Part shown: positions 7,401 to 8,290 of the stretch, in pieces
Layout: the number at the start of each line of letters is the position of its first letter
Numbering within the stretch: position 1 is the first letter of the stretch
Origin: Halorhodospira sp.
Lineage (GTDB): Bacteria > Pseudomonadota > Gammaproteobacteria > Nitrococcales > Halorhodospiraceae
Direction of reading: 5' to 3'
Length of the DNA stretch: 8,290 nt
Assembly: GCA_007127935.1 (NCBI GenBank)
Contig: SKYL01000208.1
Coordinates: forward strand, 1 to 8,290
Translations under genes and position numbers: made by a program
The notes under the pieces: generated by a model
Told to the model about the DNA's origin: nothing
Seen by the model: only the letters and a program-made list of their open reading frames with translations
Databases searched by the model: none

Positions 7401-7524
7401 GCTCTTCGTCATCCCGGTTCTGTACGACCTTCTGGCCCGGTTCACGACACCGGTGAACGTGGTGAGTGTGGAGTTGGAGCGGCTGGAGGCGGAGCACGGC
7501 CAAGCGCGGGCGGGCGGCAGCTGA
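4411..7524 (+). CDS. RND-family (HAE1-type) multidrug efflux pump, inner-membrane permease
   Basis: A 1037-residue AcrB/MexB-like proton antiporter, full length for the family. It has the standard layout: TM1 (about 10-32), a large periplasmic porter loop (about 33-334), TM2-TM6 (about 336-485), TM7 (about 520-542), a second large loop (about 543-848), and TM8-TM12 (about 850-1008). The proton-relay residues are all present: Asp400-Asp401 in TM4 (GLVVDDAIVVLENV), Lys920 in TM10 (GLMTKNGILIVEFAN), and Arg950 and Thr957 (RFRPVLMTA), matching AcrB D407, D408, K940, R971 and T978. The DD pair with VVLENV and the KNGILIVEFAN motif favour the drug/hydrophobe (HAE1) group over the heavy-metal (CusA/CzcA) group. 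It follows its adaptor by 11 nt. No outer-membrane factor is encoded here, so it likely borrows a TolC-type protein encoded elsewhere. The actual substrate is unknown, and no specific gene symbol is justified. Confidence 0.95.
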   Translation: MFLSDTAIRRPVLATVVSILIVVLGIASLWQLPVREYPAIDPPVVSVTTMYRGAAPGVMDTEVTEIIESALSSVDGVRSMTSESRDGRAETTITFYPDQDVDAAANDIRDAIGRIARDLPADADPPVVVKTDADARPMMWLTLSSERMPVEDVTDFADRYLVDRLSILDGVARVRIGGERRYAMRIWLDRQALAARDLTVEDVEQALLRENVELPAGEVESLERKLTVRTATRFSTADEFARMVIRRDGDYLVRLGEVAWVERGVQNDETEVRLDGRTAIGLGIIRQSQANTVAVADAVYAELEEIRAMLPDGLEVMVGYDESMFVRQSIREVTRTLAIAVMLVILTIFIFLRTVRATFIPSVTIPVAVIGAFSVMAPLGFSINVLTLLALILAIGLVVDDAIVVLENVQRRIDNGEPPLLAAYRGVRQVAFAVIATTISLVAVFVPISFMEGNVGRLFTEFGLVLAAAVIFSSFVALTLTGMLCSKWLRPREAGGFLQTKTDRFFNALNNGYRWGLERALGAPVLVLAVGVAAAAAAWSLFQVLPEELSPIEDRAVIIIPSMAPEGSTLGHTDKSIREMEEILMPLRTESGEARRILSIMGWGGVTNRGFMIVGLTEWGERERSQQEIAAQVQGQLAQVPGVRPFVVNPPGLGQSAFQQPIQFVIGGPDHQEVAEWSRRILQRARENPRLLFADINYEETRPQLNVRVDRDRAADLGIGADLIGRTLQTMLASRDVTTYMDRGREYDVIVQAADEDRATPTDLTNIYVRGGNSSQLIPLASLLELSETGSPPVLHRVDRMPSVTLTASLAPGYDLGSALSFLERVAAEELPSQARVSYLGLSDEFKQAGGAVLVTFAMALLIVFLVLSAQFESFIHPLVIMTAVPLAVTGALAALLLTGNSLNIYSQIGMILLIGLMTKNGILIVEFANQLRDEGRNVRDAILEGATLRFRPVLMTAISTVFGAMPLVLAFGAGAESRAAIGVVIMGGMSFATVLTLFVIPVLYDLLARFTTPVNVVSVELERLEAEHGQARAGGS

Positions 7525-7563
7525 TGGGGTGGGCAATCAACTGGTTACTGATAGGATCCGCTT
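7525..7563. other. Convergent intergenic gap with no clear terminator
   Basis: These 39 bp separate the stop codons of the pump and the HD-GYP gene. A weak interrupted inverted repeat (ATCA...TGAT at 7537-7553) and a short T-run at 7562-7565 can be seen, but no GC-rich stem is joined to the T-run. Rho-dependent or overlapping 3' ends are possible. Confidence 0.3.
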
Positions 7564-8290
7564 TTATTCCGGCAAGTAGTGTTCCGGCCGCAGGGACCAC
7601 CGGTCCGGGTCCTCGTGGCGCAAGATGCGCTGATCGGGCGGCGCCGTTGAGAGATCGACAGTATACGGACGATTGAGTTCGCGGCGGTTCTGGATGTCGT
7701 AGACGATGCGCACCAAAGGCCGGTACGGGTGCCCCTCGCGGGGCTCGAGGACCACTGCGAGGCGGTCCATGGTCAGCCGCACCAGGGAGCCCGGCGGGTA
7801 GACGCCGATGCAGCGGACGAAGTGCTGGGTGAGCTTGTCGTCGAAGTGCTTGCCGGCGTTTTTCATGATCATCGCCAGCCCCTCGGTGGGCGGCCGCCCC
7901 TTGTGGTAGGCGCGCACCGCGGTCAGTGCGTCGTAGACGTCGATGATGCTGGCGATCTGGACTTCCAGAGAGAGCCGCTTGCGGTCGAGCCGGCAGGGGT
8001 AGCCGGTGCCGTTCACCCGCTCGTGGTGCTGCTCGGCGACCTTGATGACCACAGGGTCGACCCCGTCGGTATGGCGTAGCAACTCCCCGCCCTTGAAGGC
8101 GTGGGTCTGGATCGTCTTGTACTCCTCGTCGGTGAGCTTCCCGGGTTTGGTCAGGATGTGGTCTGCGATGAAGACCTTGCCGATGTCGTGGAGCATCCCG
8201 GCGGTGCCGAGGAGGCGGACCTTCTCTTCCGGGAAGCCGAGGTACTTGGCGAAGGCCATGAAGAGGACGCCGGAGTTGACGCTGTGCTGG
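7564..8290 (-). CDS. HD-GYP domain cyclic-di-GMP phosphodiesterase (C-terminal part, cut by the right edge)
   Basis: The frame is open from the right edge to a TAA at 7566-7564, giving 241 codons. The ATG at 8259 is internal, because the HD-GYP fold continues upstream of it (QHSVNSGVLF...). Numbering from the edge, the metal and catalytic residues are His2 (HSVN), His34-Asp35 and Lys38 (HDIGK), His63 (THAFKGGELL), His88-His89 with Glu90 (HHERVNGTGYP, the GYP motif at 96-98) and Asp117 (IIDVYDALT). All the expected ligands are present, so an active enzyme hydrolysing c-di-GMP to pGpG/GMP is likely. After the HD-GYP core a tail of about 80 residues (161-241, YPPGSLVRL...VYDIQNRRE...) follows, of the kind seen in HD-GYP proteins that carry an N-terminal DUF3391. 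That N-terminal region would lie beyond the window, so this domain assignment is an inference. It is convergent with the pump and probably not co-regulated with it. Confidence 0.93.
   Translation of the reverse strand, partial: QHSVNSGVLFMAFAKYLGFPEEKVRLLGTAGMLHDIGKVFIADHILTKPGKLTDEEYKTIQTHAFKGGELLRHTDGVDPVVIKVAEQHHERVNGTGYPCRLDRKRLSLEVQIASIIDVYDALTAVRAYHKGRPPTEGLAMIMKNAGKHFDDKLTQHFVRCIGVYPPGSLVRLTMDRLAVVLEPREGHPYRPLVRIVYDIQNRRELNRPYTVDLSTAPPDQRILRHEDPDRWSLRPEHYLPE

Overview
The window is a GC-rich chromosomal stretch (by eye about two thirds G+C). LexA, RelA and the RND pump all look gammaproteobacterial. The LexA helix-turn-helix and SOS box are of the E. coli type, and RelA carries the EFDD motif of gamma/betaproteobacterial RelA. 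A GC-rich gammaproteobacterium, possibly near the Ectothiorhodospiraceae or pseudomonads, fits; the genus cannot be fixed from this sequence.

Layout. (1) 1-880, minus strand: lexA followed, with a 4-bp ATGA overlap, by the start of imuA, which runs off the left edge. This is the head of a lexA-imuA(-imuB-dnaE2) type SOS mutagenesis operon; the last two genes are not in the window. (2) 881-984: a 104-bp divergent control region with a LexA box. The box lies between lexA and relA and also falls in the spacer of a good candidate relA promoter. (3) 985-3183, plus strand: relA, the ribosome-associated (p)ppGpp synthetase. (4) 3184-3295: intergenic, with a short direct repeat but no convincing promoter or terminator. 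(5) 3296-7524, plus strand: a two-gene operon for a tripartite RND efflux system (periplasmic adaptor and inner-membrane pump), with no outer-membrane channel gene or regulator alongside. (6) 7564-8290, minus strand: the C-terminal part of an HD-GYP cyclic-di-GMP phosphodiesterase, convergent with the pump and cut by the right edge.

The genes form three stress or signalling modules: SOS and translesion synthesis, the stringent response, and efflux with c-di-GMP turnover. The most interesting points are the shared lexA/relA control region, which suggests LexA could also repress relA; the apparently leaderless lexA mRNA; a RelA whose inactive hydrolase domain keeps an unusual number of catalytic residues; and the imuA start hidden at the left edge. 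No RNA genes, insertion sequences, CRISPR arrays or phage genes were seen.
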